The translations under genes and the position numbers were made by a program. A stretch of DNA of 64,000 nucleotides, taken from the NCBI RefSeq assembly GCF_024543085.1, contig NZ_JANHNZ010000007.1, positions 1 to 64,000 of the forward strand. The letters are read 5' to 3'. The notes beneath the pieces were generated by a model. The model made no database searches. It was not told where the DNA came from and was given only the letters and a program-made list of their open reading frames with translations. Shown here in pieces: positions 9,520 through 18,660 of this stretch. This DNA comes from Granulicatella seriolae. GTDB lineage: Bacteria > Bacillota > Bacilli > Lactobacillales > Aerococcaceae. Positions within the stretch are counted from its first letter, which is position 1. Every line of letters starts with the position of its first letter.

Positions 9520-12500
9520 ATGAAACAGTATAGCATTGGTTTAGACATTGGCATAGCCTCTGTAGGATGGTCTGTCATCAATAGCGAAACGGGATATATT
9601 GAAGATTTAGGTGTTCGTTTATTTAGTTCGAGAAACAGCGATGCGAACAAAGAAAGAAGAAATGCTCGTGGAACTAGGCGCTTAAGTGGTCGTAGACGTA
9701 CTCGACTTAATGATGCGAAATTTTATCTTCAGAAACATGGCTTTAAAAGAGATAGTAAGCATCAAGTTGAAAATCCATATGAATTGAGAGTCAAAGGGCT
9801 AACAGAGGAGCTTAATAAAGAACAGATCTATGCTGCTATTACACATATCTTAAAAAAACGAGGTATTAGCTATTTAAGCGATGAGGATGCAGAATCTAGT
9901 GGCACAGATGGGAAAACTTACACTGAAGAGGTCAACCGGAACCGACAGTTGTTAAAAGAGTTTACACCTGGACAAATTCAACTGCATCGTTTGAATGAAA
10001 ATGCTAGAGTTCGAAGTGGTGTAAATCCTAAAGGAAATTATCAACTAAATATTTTTACGGTTTCCGCTTATGCTAAAGAGTTAGAAAGTATTTTAAAAAC
10101 GCAAGCCAAATATCACCCTGAAATTACAGACGAGTTTATCAATTTTTTTGTTGGAAAAGATAATGCACAACACTTAGGTTTGGTCTATCGGAAACGACCT
10201 TATTATCATGGTCCAGGAAACGCTGAAAATCCAAGTAAATACGGACGTTGGGCAGATTATCCAACAACTGGAAAACCAGCTGATAACATTTTTGATAAGT
10301 TAATTGGAACGGATCTAAGAGGCCTTGTTCGTGCCAGTAGCAATAGCATATCTGCACAAAAATTCAATCTATTGAATGATTTGAACAATCTAACCTTACC
10401 TCGTGAAGACCACAAACTAACTACTGAGGAAAAACAAGATATCCTTGCTAAACTTCTACATGAGGATGTAAAGTCATACGGACCAAATGATTTGGCAAAA
10501 TCATTGGGATTTACAGCTAAGGAGATTAATGGGTGGCGGAAAGATAAAAATGAAAAACCATTAATTCATAGCCTAAAGCGGTATAGAAATTGGCGAGGGA
10601 TTTTTGCTGAGTATGGTATTAATATAGCGACTATTAATGATGCTACTCTAGATGAAATCGCCTTTATCACAACGTTGAATACAGACTTGGATGCTATAGT
10701 AGCAACAATTGAAAGTCGAATACCAGAATTAGACGAAAATGTTAGAAAAGTTGTTGAGGAAAGATTTAGTGACCTACGAAAAAAAGAATCAGAACAAACC
10801 TGGCATAGATTTTCTTCTAGTACACTTAATCTACTAATTCCAGAACTTCTTCATACATCAGATGAACAGAATACTATTTTAGAGCGCTTAGGTGTTAAAC
10901 AAACGAATAGAAACCAATATGCAGCTTATCACAAGTTGCCTACAAAAGAGATTATTCAAGAAATTTTCAATCCGACAGTTTCCAAATCCATTAATCAAGC
11001 GCTCAAAGTTTTTAATCAGCTAATAAAAAAATATGGAAAAGAAAACATTGTTTCGGTAGTTGTAGAAATGCCACGTGACAAGAATGAAGATGATCAAAAG
11101 AAGATTATATCTACTATCCAAAAGAAAAATGAAGGAAGAAAACTAGATAGTAAGAAGTATTTTTTAGAGAAATCTGGATGGTCTGAAATAAAATTTGAGA
11201 CAGAGTTTAGAAAAAGTCGTTTTGCTCAAAAGCTGTTTTATTATTTTGAACAGGATGGAAAATGTGCCTACACAGGAAAACCCATTCAACCTGAAGAGTT
11301 ATTAAGTGGTGTTACGGAAGTTGATCATATTATCCCTCTATCAATTAGTTTTGATGATTCGTTGAACAATAAAGTCTTAGTTACCGCACATGCCAATCAA
11401 ATAAAGGGCCAGCATTCACCGTATGAAGTGATCGGGGAGAATAAGTTGATTCAACGATCATGGTCTGATTTTGAAGAGTGGGTGAAAAAGAATAAGTCCT
11501 TCAACAAATATAAGAAGAGAAATCTGTTGGATACCAGATCCATGTTAGACCCAGCTGTCAGAGATGGATTTATTGCTAGAAATTTAAACGATACTAGATA
11601 TGCCAGTCGAGTTGTTCTTAATACCATTCAAAGTTTCTTTAATCAACAGAATGCTACAAAGGTTTATGTAATCAATGGTTCATTTACACACACGTTGAGA
11701 AAAAAATGGGGTAAAGATTTAGACAAAACAAGAGAAACACACCACCATCATGCAGTTGATGCAACATTATGTGCTGTTAGACCATATGTTAACGTAACTC
11801 CGTTTGAATTTGAATATTCTGATGAAGGAAAATTATCCCGGGTTGTAGATTTAGACACTGGTGAGATATTGACACCTAGAGAATTTATGCAAAAAGATTT
11901 TTACGACAAGAAAAATTACGTACCACAATGGGACAACTTTATTGAACAGTTAGTACCATTGAAACTGCATAAGCGCATCAAATTTTCTCATCAAATTGAT
12001 AAGAAATCTAACCGAAAAGTTGCTAACGCTACATTGTATTCAACGAGAGGTCGAATTGAACTAGCGAAATCAGCTAAGGATAAAGAAAAAATTGAAGATT
12101 ATATAATTGGTACTATTAAAGATATATATACTGATGAAGGATATAAGGCTTTTATCAAACAAAAAGATAACCTTTTGATGAAAGATATTGATCCCAAAAC
12201 CTATGAACATTTGATGAAAATTAGTGCAGAATATCCTGATACCATTGAGAAAGTAGAATCAAGTGGCAAAGTCACTAAAGTTGGTGTTTCACCATTCAAA
12301 CTTTACTGTGAGGACAATGGAATCCCGGCTATTCAAAAATATTCACGAAAAGGAAATGGACCAATTATAAGAAAAGTGAAATATTATGATAAAAAATTAG
12401 GTTCACATATCAATATCACTAAGAATCAAGAGGGGTACTTGATAGATAAGACGGATAATGGTAGAAAAGTATGTCTCACAAGTCTAAAGCCATGGAGAGC

Positions 12501-12939
12501 GGATGTTTATTACAATCCAGAAACAGAAAACTTTGAATTAATGGGTATCAAGTATAATCACCTAAAATTCTATCGGGGTGCATACGGAATTCCTAGAAAA
12601 GATTATGAAAATTTAAAAATTGAGGAAGGTATTGGGGCTAAGAGCGAATTTAAATTTAGCTTGTATAAGAGGAACGTAATCCAAATTGAAACAGACAAAG
12701 AAATATTTGAAGGCTTATTTAGTTCAAAAATTTCTGGAAAAAATAAAATAGAAATAAAGCCAATTTGTAAATCTAAGTGGGAAAGCAATGAACTATTAAA
12801 AGTGATCGGTAAGTCCGATAGTTCGGGACGCGTTAAAATAGTGATTAAGAATAGGACATTAGCAAAAATAAATACCGACATATTAGGAAACCAACACAAG
12901 ATAACATCCGAACAATTAACAGGGATTATTGAGGATTAA
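9520..12939 (+). CDS. cas9: CRISPR-associated endonuclease Cas9 (type II-A, short form)
   Basis: 1139 residues, the compact class typified by S. thermophilus CRISPR1 Cas9. All catalytic centres are visible: RuvC-I IGLDIGIASVGW (Asp9), arginine-rich bridge helix near 44-75 (RRNARGTRRLSGRRRTRL), RuvC-II VVVEMPRD (Glu516), HNH VDHIIPLS (His603) with the following Asn cluster, and RuvC-III HHHHAVDA (His744, Asp747). It should cleave DNA guided by crRNA and tracrRNA. The start ATG follows GCGAGGA. The C-terminal PAM-interacting part is complete. A second cas9 3' end survives at 18498-18584. Confidence 0.97.
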   Translation: MKQYSIGLDIGIASVGWSVINSETGYIEDLGVRLFSSRNSDANKERRNARGTRRLSGRRRTRLNDAKFYLQKHGFKRDSKHQVENPYELRVKGLTEELNKEQIYAAITHILKKRGISYLSDEDAESSGTDGKTYTEEVNRNRQLLKEFTPGQIQLHRLNENARVRSGVNPKGNYQLNIFTVSAYAKELESILKTQAKYHPEITDEFINFFVGKDNAQHLGLVYRKRPYYHGPGNAENPSKYGRWADYPTTGKPADNIFDKLIGTDLRGLVRASSNSISAQKFNLLNDLNNLTLPREDHKLTTEEKQDILAKLLHEDVKSYGPNDLAKSLGFTAKEINGWRKDKNEKPLIHSLKRYRNWRGIFAEYGINIATINDATLDEIAFITTLNTDLDAIVATIESRIPELDENVRKVVEERFSDLRKKESEQTWHRFSSSTLNLLIPELLHTSDEQNTILERLGVKQTNRNQYAAYHKLPTKEIIQEIFNPTVSKSINQALKVFNQLIKKYGKENIVSVVVEMPRDKNEDDQKKIISTIQKKNEGRKLDSKKYFLEKSGWSEIKFETEFRKSRFAQKLFYYFEQDGKCAYTGKPIQPEELLSGVTEVDHIIPLSISFDDSLNNKVLVTAHANQIKGQHSPYEVIGENKLIQRSWSDFEEWVKKNKSFNKYKKRNLLDTRSMLDPAVRDGFIARNLNDTRYASRVVLNTIQSFFNQQNATKVYVINGSFTHTLRKKWGKDLDKTRETHHHHAVDATLCAVRPYVNVTPFEFEYSDEGKLSRVVDLDTGEILTPREFMQKDFYDKKNYVPQWDNFIEQLVPLKLHKRIKFSHQIDKKSNRKVANATLYSTRGRIELAKSAKDKEKIEDYIIGTIKDIYTDEGYKAFIKQKDNLLMKDIDPKTYEHLMKISAEYPDTIEKVESSGKVTKVGVSPFKLYCEDNGIPAIQKYSRKGNGPIIRKVKYYDKKLGSHINITKNQEGYLIDKTDNGRKVCLTSLKPWRADVYYNPETENFELMGIKYNHLKFYRGAYGIPRKDYENLKIEEGIGAKSEFKFSLYKRNVIQIETDKEIFEGLFSSKISGKNKIEIKPICKSKWESNELLKVIGKSDSSGRVKIVIKNRTLAKINTDILGNQHKITSEQLTGIIED

Positions 12940-12982
12940 TGGGTTAATATAGTAGAATGGGTGGTAAAAGTTGTAAATACGC

Positions 12983-13010
12983 TTGTATGTTGTAGATGCT
13001 ATAGTATTAT
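12983..13010 (+). promoter_or_regulatory. tracrRNA 1 promoter
   Basis: TTGTAT, a 16-bp spacer and TATTAT lie 44 bp after the cas9 stop. The promoter of tracrRNA 2 aligns position for position (TTGCAT-16-TATGAT), which supports the call. Confidence 0.7.
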
Positions 13011-13016
13011 TTGAAT

Positions 13017-13140
13017 GTAGCTAAGACTACCACATTCGACAGAATGTGCTCAAGTAATTTTTATGATTAGAAATTATTGGAGAATCTGCAAAGATAAGGC
13101 TTTATGCCGAATTTACCGCCCGTGTATTGGGCGGTTTTTT
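13017..13140 (+). ncRNA. tracrRNA 1, between cas9 and cas1
   Basis: The 5' part contains a 7-bp hairpin CACATTC-GACA-GAATGTG (13031-13048). An anti-repeat follows (about 13058-13094, ending GGAGAATCTGCAAAGATAAG) that pairs with the minus-strand repeat through bulges and mismatches. The nexus AAGGCTTTATGCCG is the same as in S. thermophilus CRISPR1 tracrRNA apart from one base. A terminator stem ACCGCCC/GGGCGGT with T6 ends at 13140. The upper anti-repeat has more mismatches to the current repeats than tracrRNA 2 has. Confidence 0.9.
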
Positions 13141-13163
13141 GTGCATAAGTAGGAGGGGTAATC

Positions 13164-14084
13164 GTGGGTTTTAGAACAGTATTTGTTAAAAATGGTGAAC
13201 GCCTAAAGTTGAAGCTTGATAATTTAGAAGTAAGCAAGGAAGGGGAGTCATTTACAATTCCTTTAATGGATATTGACACCGTTATTCTAGAAGGAGATAA
13301 AACGACCATTACAACACGAATCATGTCAAAATTGGCTAAATACCATATTGATCTAGTCATATGTGATAATACTTACCTACCATGTGGCATATTTTTGGGA
13401 ATGGGCCAATACCATAAAAGTGCCAAGCGAGCTATTTGGCAGGCAGATTGGGAAGAATTGTTAAAACAAAATGCCTGGACGAGTATTGTTTCTCAAAAAA
13501 TAAAAAACCAAATTGATGTTGCAAGGCATCTGGATGTTGACGAAGAACGGCTGCAATTAATGCAAAATTTTTTAGAAAACATTTTTCTAGGGGACGAGAC
13601 CAATCGGGAAGGACATGTCGCTAAAGTTTACTTTAATTCTTTATATGGGCAAGGATTCACTAGAGATGACAATACTTTACCGAATCATTGTATGGATTAT
13701 GGCTACAGTATTGTGCGTGCCCAAGTAGCTCGGAGTGTCTCGGCACTTGGTTTATTGCCAATGCTAGGTATTTTTCATCGTAATGAATACAATAGCTTCA
13801 ATCTCGTTGATGATTTGATGGAACCATTTAGACCAATTATGGATTATTATATTATCAGTCAGATATTACGGACAGAAGTAGAGTATCTAACCTATGAGAC
13901 CAGGCTTAAATTAATTGATTTCCTGAATCAAAAAATTAAGATAAAAGGGAGAAAAGTATATATTAATCAAGCTATTGCAGATTATGTTAACTCTTTTATC
14001 CGTGCCATGGAACAAAACGATGTAAGGCAATTATTATCAATACAATTCACAGACTATCTGGAGTGTGAGGAAAGTGAGATTTGA
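13164..14084 (+). CDS. cas1: CRISPR-associated endonuclease Cas1 (type II)
   Basis: 306 residues; the integrase that with Cas2 inserts new spacers. Metal ligands fall at the expected places: Glu149 in NREGHVAKVYFNSLYG, His205 in GIFHRNEYN, and the acidic NLVDDLMEPFRP at 214-223 (Glu220). GTG 13164 is preceded by AGGAGGGG at a good distance and gives the normal N-terminus MGFRTVFV. The gene begins 24 bp after the tracrRNA 1 terminator and overlaps cas2, so cas1-cas2-csn2 form one unit. Confidence 0.96.
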   Translation: MGFRTVFVKNGERLKLKLDNLEVSKEGESFTIPLMDIDTVILEGDKTTITTRIMSKLAKYHIDLVICDNTYLPCGIFLGMGQYHKSAKRAIWQADWEELLKQNAWTSIVSQKIKNQIDVARHLDVDEERLQLMQNFLENIFLGDETNREGHVAKVYFNSLYGQGFTRDDNTLPNHCMDYGYSIVRAQVARSVSALGLLPMLGIFHRNEYNSFNLVDDLMEPFRPIMDYYIISQILRTEVEYLTYETRLKLIDFLNQKIKIKGRKVYINQAIADYVNSFIRAMEQNDVRQLLSIQFTDYLECEESEI

Positions 14085-14397
14085 GCAATTGAGACTATTA
14101 TGCATGTTTGATCTTCCCATGGAAACACCGCGTGAACAAAAAGATTACCGTATTTTTAGAAAGTCGTTGCTAGAGAATGGATTTACTATGATGCAGTATT
14201 CCATATACTATCGTACCTTGCCAAATCGGAGTGCTTTGAAGAAGTTTGAAGATATTTTGAAGAAGAAAGTTCCTAAAAATGGAAATATTCGACTAATTTA
14301 TGTAACTGAAAATCAGTTCCAAGAAATGCTTTTGTTATCAGGTAATCGAAGTCGTCAGGAAGCGGTCGTAGGTATAAATAGACTGGTGGTGATTTAA
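14074..14397 (+). CDS. cas2: CRISPR-associated endoribonuclease-like Cas2
   Basis: About 107 residues, structural partner of Cas1 in spacer integration. The ferredoxin-like N-terminus MRFEQLRLLCMFDLPMET and the YYRTLPNRS segment match type II-A Cas2. GTG 14074 gives the usual family N-terminus; an in-frame GTG at 14065 would add three residues. It overlaps the 3' end of cas1 by 11 nt and its stop abuts the csn2 start. Confidence 0.93.
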   Translation: MRFEQLRLLCMFDLPMETPREQKDYRIFRKSLLENGFTMMQYSIYYRTLPNRSALKKFEDILKKKVPKNGNIRLIYVTENQFQEMLLLSGNRSRQEAVVGINRLVVI

Positions 14398-15429
14398 TTG
14401 CAAATTGAAATTAGAAATATTCATGAAAGTTATGCATTTGATTTATTTGACTATCTAATATTTGTTGGTAGTAATCAAGTAGGCAAACAACGAATATTTA
14501 GTTTGATAGATCGGTACTTTGCTTCCGCAAGTTATAACGAAGTGGAAGAGGAATATTTTGGTGATAATGGGATAGAGATATGTATTGAAGGAAAGAAAAT
14601 AAGAGTTAACTCCTGCTTATTTATGAGTTTATCCAATGTAGATGATCTATTACTACAGTTCAAACTTACCAAGAAAAGTCTTTTGTATTCTAGCTTGTGT
14701 GATTTGGGACAGGACATAGAGGTAAGCCAACAGATGATGCATGTTAATGACGAGTTGCTTAAACTTGAAGCGATGATTGGTCATAAACAATCATCTGTTT
14801 TGGGAAATATCGGCTACTTGATTTCTGATTTAACCTTTGAGGATATCATTGGAAAGTTAATGACGACTTCTTATAAAAAGAATAATCGAGAGATTCCAAG
14901 CTATTTATTGGATGGGGAGGATATGATTGATGGCTTTTTAAAGCTCGTTGAGCAGTATATGTCTATAACAGGAAAGCAAGTATGGATTTCAATTAATAAT
15001 CCCGAAAATTTTCTATCCGTTGAGGGAACTCATAGATTGATTGAGGGGTTGAAGAATTTAGCTAGAATTAGCAAACAACTATATTTTTTTGTTTTCCATC
15101 AAAGAAATAATACGCTTTATGATGTGGAAGATATCCATCATACAGTTGTTTGTGCAAGTGATATTCAGCAGCTACCTGATTTTGAAACTTTTCTGCAGAG
15201 TGTTGAAAGGAACTATCCAGGGAATTATCAATTTGATTCTGAAGAGTTAGCGGAATCCTTTTATAGAATTTGTTCCGAAATTGGAGTTAATAAATCTCTG
15301 AAATATCCTAGCATGACTAGAGATGTAGTTTTATTGAAGGTGATATGCGAATTATTTGAGGAAGATATTCAATTTGAGACATCAAATAATGACATATCAT
15401 TTCTTGAGCAGACGTATTTGTTAAGTTAA
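14398..15429 (+). CDS. csn2: Csn2, long form (type II-A adaptation protein)
   Basis: 343 residues, the long Csn2 variant found with S. thermophilus CRISPR1-type loci (the pyogenes type is about 220 residues). Csn2 forms a ring that binds DNA ends and is needed for spacer acquisition. It starts with TTG directly after the cas2 stop, a translational-coupling arrangement, with N-terminus MQIEIRNIHESYAFDL. A P-loop-like GSNQVGKQ occurs near residue 28. It assigns the locus to subtype II-A and suggests the adaptation module is complete. Confidence 0.9.
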   Translation: MQIEIRNIHESYAFDLFDYLIFVGSNQVGKQRIFSLIDRYFASASYNEVEEEYFGDNGIEICIEGKKIRVNSCLFMSLSNVDDLLLQFKLTKKSLLYSSLCDLGQDIEVSQQMMHVNDELLKLEAMIGHKQSSVLGNIGYLISDLTFEDIIGKLMTTSYKKNNREIPSYLLDGEDMIDGFLKLVEQYMSITGKQVWISINNPENFLSVEGTHRLIEGLKNLARISKQLYFFVFHQRNNTLYDVEDIHHTVVCASDIQQLPDFETFLQSVERNYPGNYQFDSEELAESFYRICSEIGVNKSLKYPSMTRDVVLLKVICELFEEDIQFETSNNDISFLEQTYLLS

Positions 15430-15450
15430 CCATTTTGGGATTTAAAAAAA

Positions 15451-15492
15451 GTTTGAGGTTTTGCACTCTCCATAATTTCCTACTACGTAAAG
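15451..15492 (+). repeat. Vestigial CRISPR leader end and repeat downstream of csn2
   Basis: GTTTGAG (compare the leader anchor ATTTGAG) is followed at 15458 by GTTTTGCACTCTCC and on through TTTCCTA, matching the first 26 nt of the crRNA-strand repeat with one T missing. The last 10 nt are degenerate. It is in plus orientation, the position where II-A loci normally carry their array, 28 bp after csn2. No further repeat follows. I read it as the remnant of an original array. Confidence 0.85.
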
Positions 15493-15502
15493 CGATTTAT
15501 AT

Positions 15503-15548
15503 AAAAAATAGCAACCTTCCTAAAAAACTTGTTAGGAAGGTTGCTATT
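15503..15548 (-). terminator. Terminator of the small minus-strand gene
   Basis: A perfect 17-bp inverted repeat (15507-15523 and 15532-15548) is followed on the minus strand by a T-run. The right arm overlaps the stop codon of the gene. It could also stop csn2 read-through. Confidence 0.85.
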
Positions 15549-15726
15549 CGTCAACTCTTGATTGTGTCGACGATTTCCATACTACTTTTTCAATTTCATC
15601 TCTCCGAATTGAAAATACGTCTTCTTGATCGGTCACTTCATACGCTTCATCATTTCCATGAATAAGCAGAATCGTAAGTCGTCTACCTTCTTTTGTGAGA
15701 ACAACATCATACAACTCTATTTCCAT
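15544..15726 (-). CDS. Small protein of 60 residues, unknown function
   Basis: The protein MEIELYDVVLTKEGRRLTIL continues with IHGNDEAYEVTDQEDVFSIR and ends SRVDE. It looks like a small beta-rich domain, vaguely like DUF4926-type proteins, but I cannot assign a family. AAAGGAG lies about 12 nt before the ATG. A 5'-truncated copy exists at 3988-4146 in the other orientation, so the gene flanks the CRISPR region on both sides. The following 15727-16144 is AT-rich, and I see no gene in it that I can support. Confidence 0.65.
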   Translation of the reverse strand: MEIELYDVVLTKEGRRLTILLIHGNDEAYEVTDQEDVFSIRRDEIEKVVWKSSTQSRVDE

Positions 15727-16144
15727 TTGTATCTTTTCTTCTCCTTTCTATGAGTCTGAAAATATTTATCAGCTTCACTTCGTTCTTATCTTCACCAATC
15801 CAAATTATTAACATTTTAGTGGGTTCTCCAGTTTTCAGTATCAAAACAACATAAGATTACCCTATTCATGATGCCACATATAATTAGTGAGACTAAGTTT
15901 ACTGTTCTCTTTAACTCTATTTTAGCATTCCTATCTGAACCTTTCCACACTACTAAGTGCTTTTCGTCAAATTCATTATTAATAATACTTAAGTTTCTGG
16001 GACGAAATTTTAATTACTTAATTGTAAATCTCAACCAAGACGGTTAATTTCTTTGGGAGCGCAACCGATAAGCACTCTGGTAAGCTTGATTTATCGTATT
16101 TGTTTCATTGAGTAAACGTGATAATAAATAAGTTACATTCTACA

Positions 16145-18224
16145 GTTTTAGTGATGGGAAATTATGGAGAGTGCAAAAACGCGCCTGAACATCTTGACGA
16201 CTACATCCACGTTTTAGTGATAGGAAATTATGGAGAGTGCAAAAACAAGTTCAACAGCTCAAGTTGGTGCTACATTGTTTTAGTGATAGGAAATTATGGA
16301 GAGTGCAAAAACCGTTGATATAATTAATACACAACTTCCATTGTTTTAGTGATAGGAAATTATGGAGAGTGCAAAAACTAGCACTCAGAACGGTATGTAA
16401 CGCCTTTTGTTTTAGTGATAGGAAATTATGGAGAGTGCAAAAACATATTCAAGGCTTTACTTGCACCAGTGAAAGTTTTAGTGATAGGAAATTATGGAGA
16501 GTGCAAAAACCCAAGATATCAAATGGAGTGAGCTAGTAGAGTTTTAGTGATAGGAAATTATGGAGAGTGCAAAAACTAGAGAAGCAGCAAGGTCTACTGG
16601 TGTGGTGTTTTAGTGATAGGAAATTATGGAGAGTGCAAAAACCAGGGTAGTCAATCAATGTCAACCCGATTTGTTTTAGTGATAGGAAATTATGGAGAGT
16701 GCAAAAACCATCTCCCCATCTATCTCATAAACTTTCAAGTTTTAGTGATAGGAAATTATGGAGAGTGCAAAAACTAGTGGGTGGTCCCTCCACTGGGGTC
16801 CTTTGTTTTAGTGATAGGAAATTATGGAGAGTGCAAAAACAACCACCCATCAGGCTGTGCAAATCCTAGTGTTTTAGTGATAGGAAATTATGGAGAGTGC
16901 AAAAACCAGACAATTCTGGGAATTTCCGCTCTTGCGGTTTTAGTGATAGGAAATTATGGAGAGTGCAAAAACAGTGCAATCTAATGCACGAGCATAAGAC
17001 AAGTTTTAGTGATAGGAAATTATGGAGAGTGCAAAAACGCAGTCCTAGCCTTGAATATTCAGGTTCATGTTTTAGTGATAGGAAATTATGGAGAGTGCAA
17101 AAACACTTAATTGTTTTTGAACTTTACACAAAAGTTTTAGTGATAGGAAATTATGGAGAGTGCAAAAACTCTTTGAAGTCGATGATGACTACTTGGAAGG
17201 TTTTAGTGATAGGAAATTATGGAGAGTGCAAAAACGAAAACAAATGATAATCTGGTACGTTTCTTGTTTTAGTGATAGGAAATTATGGAGAGTGCAAAAA
17301 CCACCGCCCGAATTATTGACAAAGTTAGCGGGTTTTAGTGATAGGAAATTATGGAGAGTGCAAAAACTAGGACCACCTGCAACAACAAACAAACCAAGTT
17401 TTAGTGATAGGAAATTATGGAGAGTGCAAAAACTGTTCAAGCTATCTAGACAATCCTCTTTTTGTTTTAGTGATAGGAAATTATGGAGAGTGCAAAAACC
17501 CTTTTCCATGAACAAATAGCATTTTCTGGGTTTTAGTGATAGGAAATTATGGAGAGTGCAAAAACAGTGCTCTCATCCAAGAGAGGACCTCAGTGGTTTT
17601 AGTGATAGGAAATTATGGAGAGTGCAAAAACAAGGCTTGCTCTATATCAATCGAGGAGTATGTTTTAGTGATAGGAAATTATGGAGAGTGCAAAAACTCG
17701 CCGGTCTGTATGGTGTGTTTCACAATGTTTTAGTGATAGGAAATTATGGAGAGTGCAAAAACAATTGTCTGTTTTATCTGTTGTGGATAATGGTTTTAGT
17801 GATAGGAAATTATGGAGAGTGCAAAAACAGTTAACGTTACGGCTCAGAGAGCCAAAGCGTTTTAGTGATAGGAAATTATGGAGAGTGCAAAAACAGATGG
17901 GGCATACCGTGTAACCTTCATCCTGTTTTAGTGATAGGAAATTATGGAGAGTGCAAAAACTGGTAGGTGGCACGCTACCCGTGTACTGTCGTTTTAGTGA
18001 TAGGAAATTATGGAGAGTGCAAAAACAAACTGGTTGCACCACGGATTGTATTTGAAGTTTTAGTGATAGGAAATTATGGAGAGTGCAAAAACTAAGGCAA
18101 CCCCAGAAGCTTCACCAAAGTTGTTTTAGTGATAGGAAATTATGGAGAGTGCAAAAACTTGTTCTCAATCGAACTCAAACTGATTTTAGTTTTAGTGATA
18201 GGAAATTATGGAGAGTGCAAAAAC
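16145..18224 (-). CRISPR. CRISPR array 2, type II-A: 32 repeats, 31 spacers
   Basis: The same 36-bp repeat as array 1, with spacers of 30 nt (two are 29). The leftmost repeat (16145) differs by one base (GATGGG for GATAGG), consistent with its being leader-distal; the others I checked are identical. Transcription is on the minus strand from the leader at 18225. The array lies between the small minus-strand gene and the second leader, away from an intact cas operon, but should be served in trans by the Cas9 encoded at 9.5 kb. Confidence 0.98.
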
Positions 18225-18388
18225 CTCAAATTGTTTCAAAATTATCGATTTTTGCTTTCCTGTCAAAAAGATAAGCTCATATAATAGAGGATAAGTCACT
18301 ATTTGACGTCTCAAAATGGATATCTTCTTTAAATACTTTGCTTAACGCTTTTATGATAACATATCTTTGTTAATATTCAAACATTTGC
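18225..18388 (-). promoter_or_regulatory. CRISPR leader of array 2
   Basis: Nearly identical to the leader of array 1 over about 165 bp, including the terminal CAATTTGAG against the repeat and the TTGACA at 18266-18261 on the minus strand. Differences are scattered point changes, so the copies have had time to diverge. Beyond about 18390 the two loci no longer match until the cas9 3' end. Confidence 0.92.
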
Positions 18389-18497
18389 AGAGCTTAAAGT
18401 GCTATATAATCGTTATTATAATCAAGAAATTTAATAAAACATACGTCGAGCCAAAGTATTCACACTTTAAAATGCAGAACATTTATACAACTATAGT

Positions 18498-18584
18498 GAT
18501 GATGCTAATAAAGTACATACTGACAATCTAAGAAACAAATACAAGATATCATCGGAACAATTAAAAGGAATTATTGAAGATTAA
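18498..18584 (+). pseudogene. 3' remnant of a second cas9
   Basis: The frame ending at TAA 18582-18584 encodes ANKVHTDNLRNKYKISSEQL followed by KGIIED. It aligns with the end of the intact Cas9 (LAKINTDILGNQHKITSEQL, TGIIED). Upstream of about 18498 the similarity is lost. The remnant sits between leader 2 and tracrRNA 2, exactly the relative position of intact cas9, showing that a whole array-leader-cas9-tracrRNA block was duplicated and then mostly deleted. Confidence 0.88.
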
Positions 18585-18626
18585 TGGCATAATCAGTAGA
18601 AATAGTTGATAAAAATGAAAAAACGC

Positions 18627-18654
18627 TTGCATTTTTTTAGGATTATGGTATGAT
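18627..18654 (+). promoter_or_regulatory. tracrRNA 2 promoter
   Basis: TTGCAT, 16 bp, TATGAT; closer to consensus than the aligned promoter of tracrRNA 1. Confidence 0.72.
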
Positions 18655-18660
18655 ATAAAT

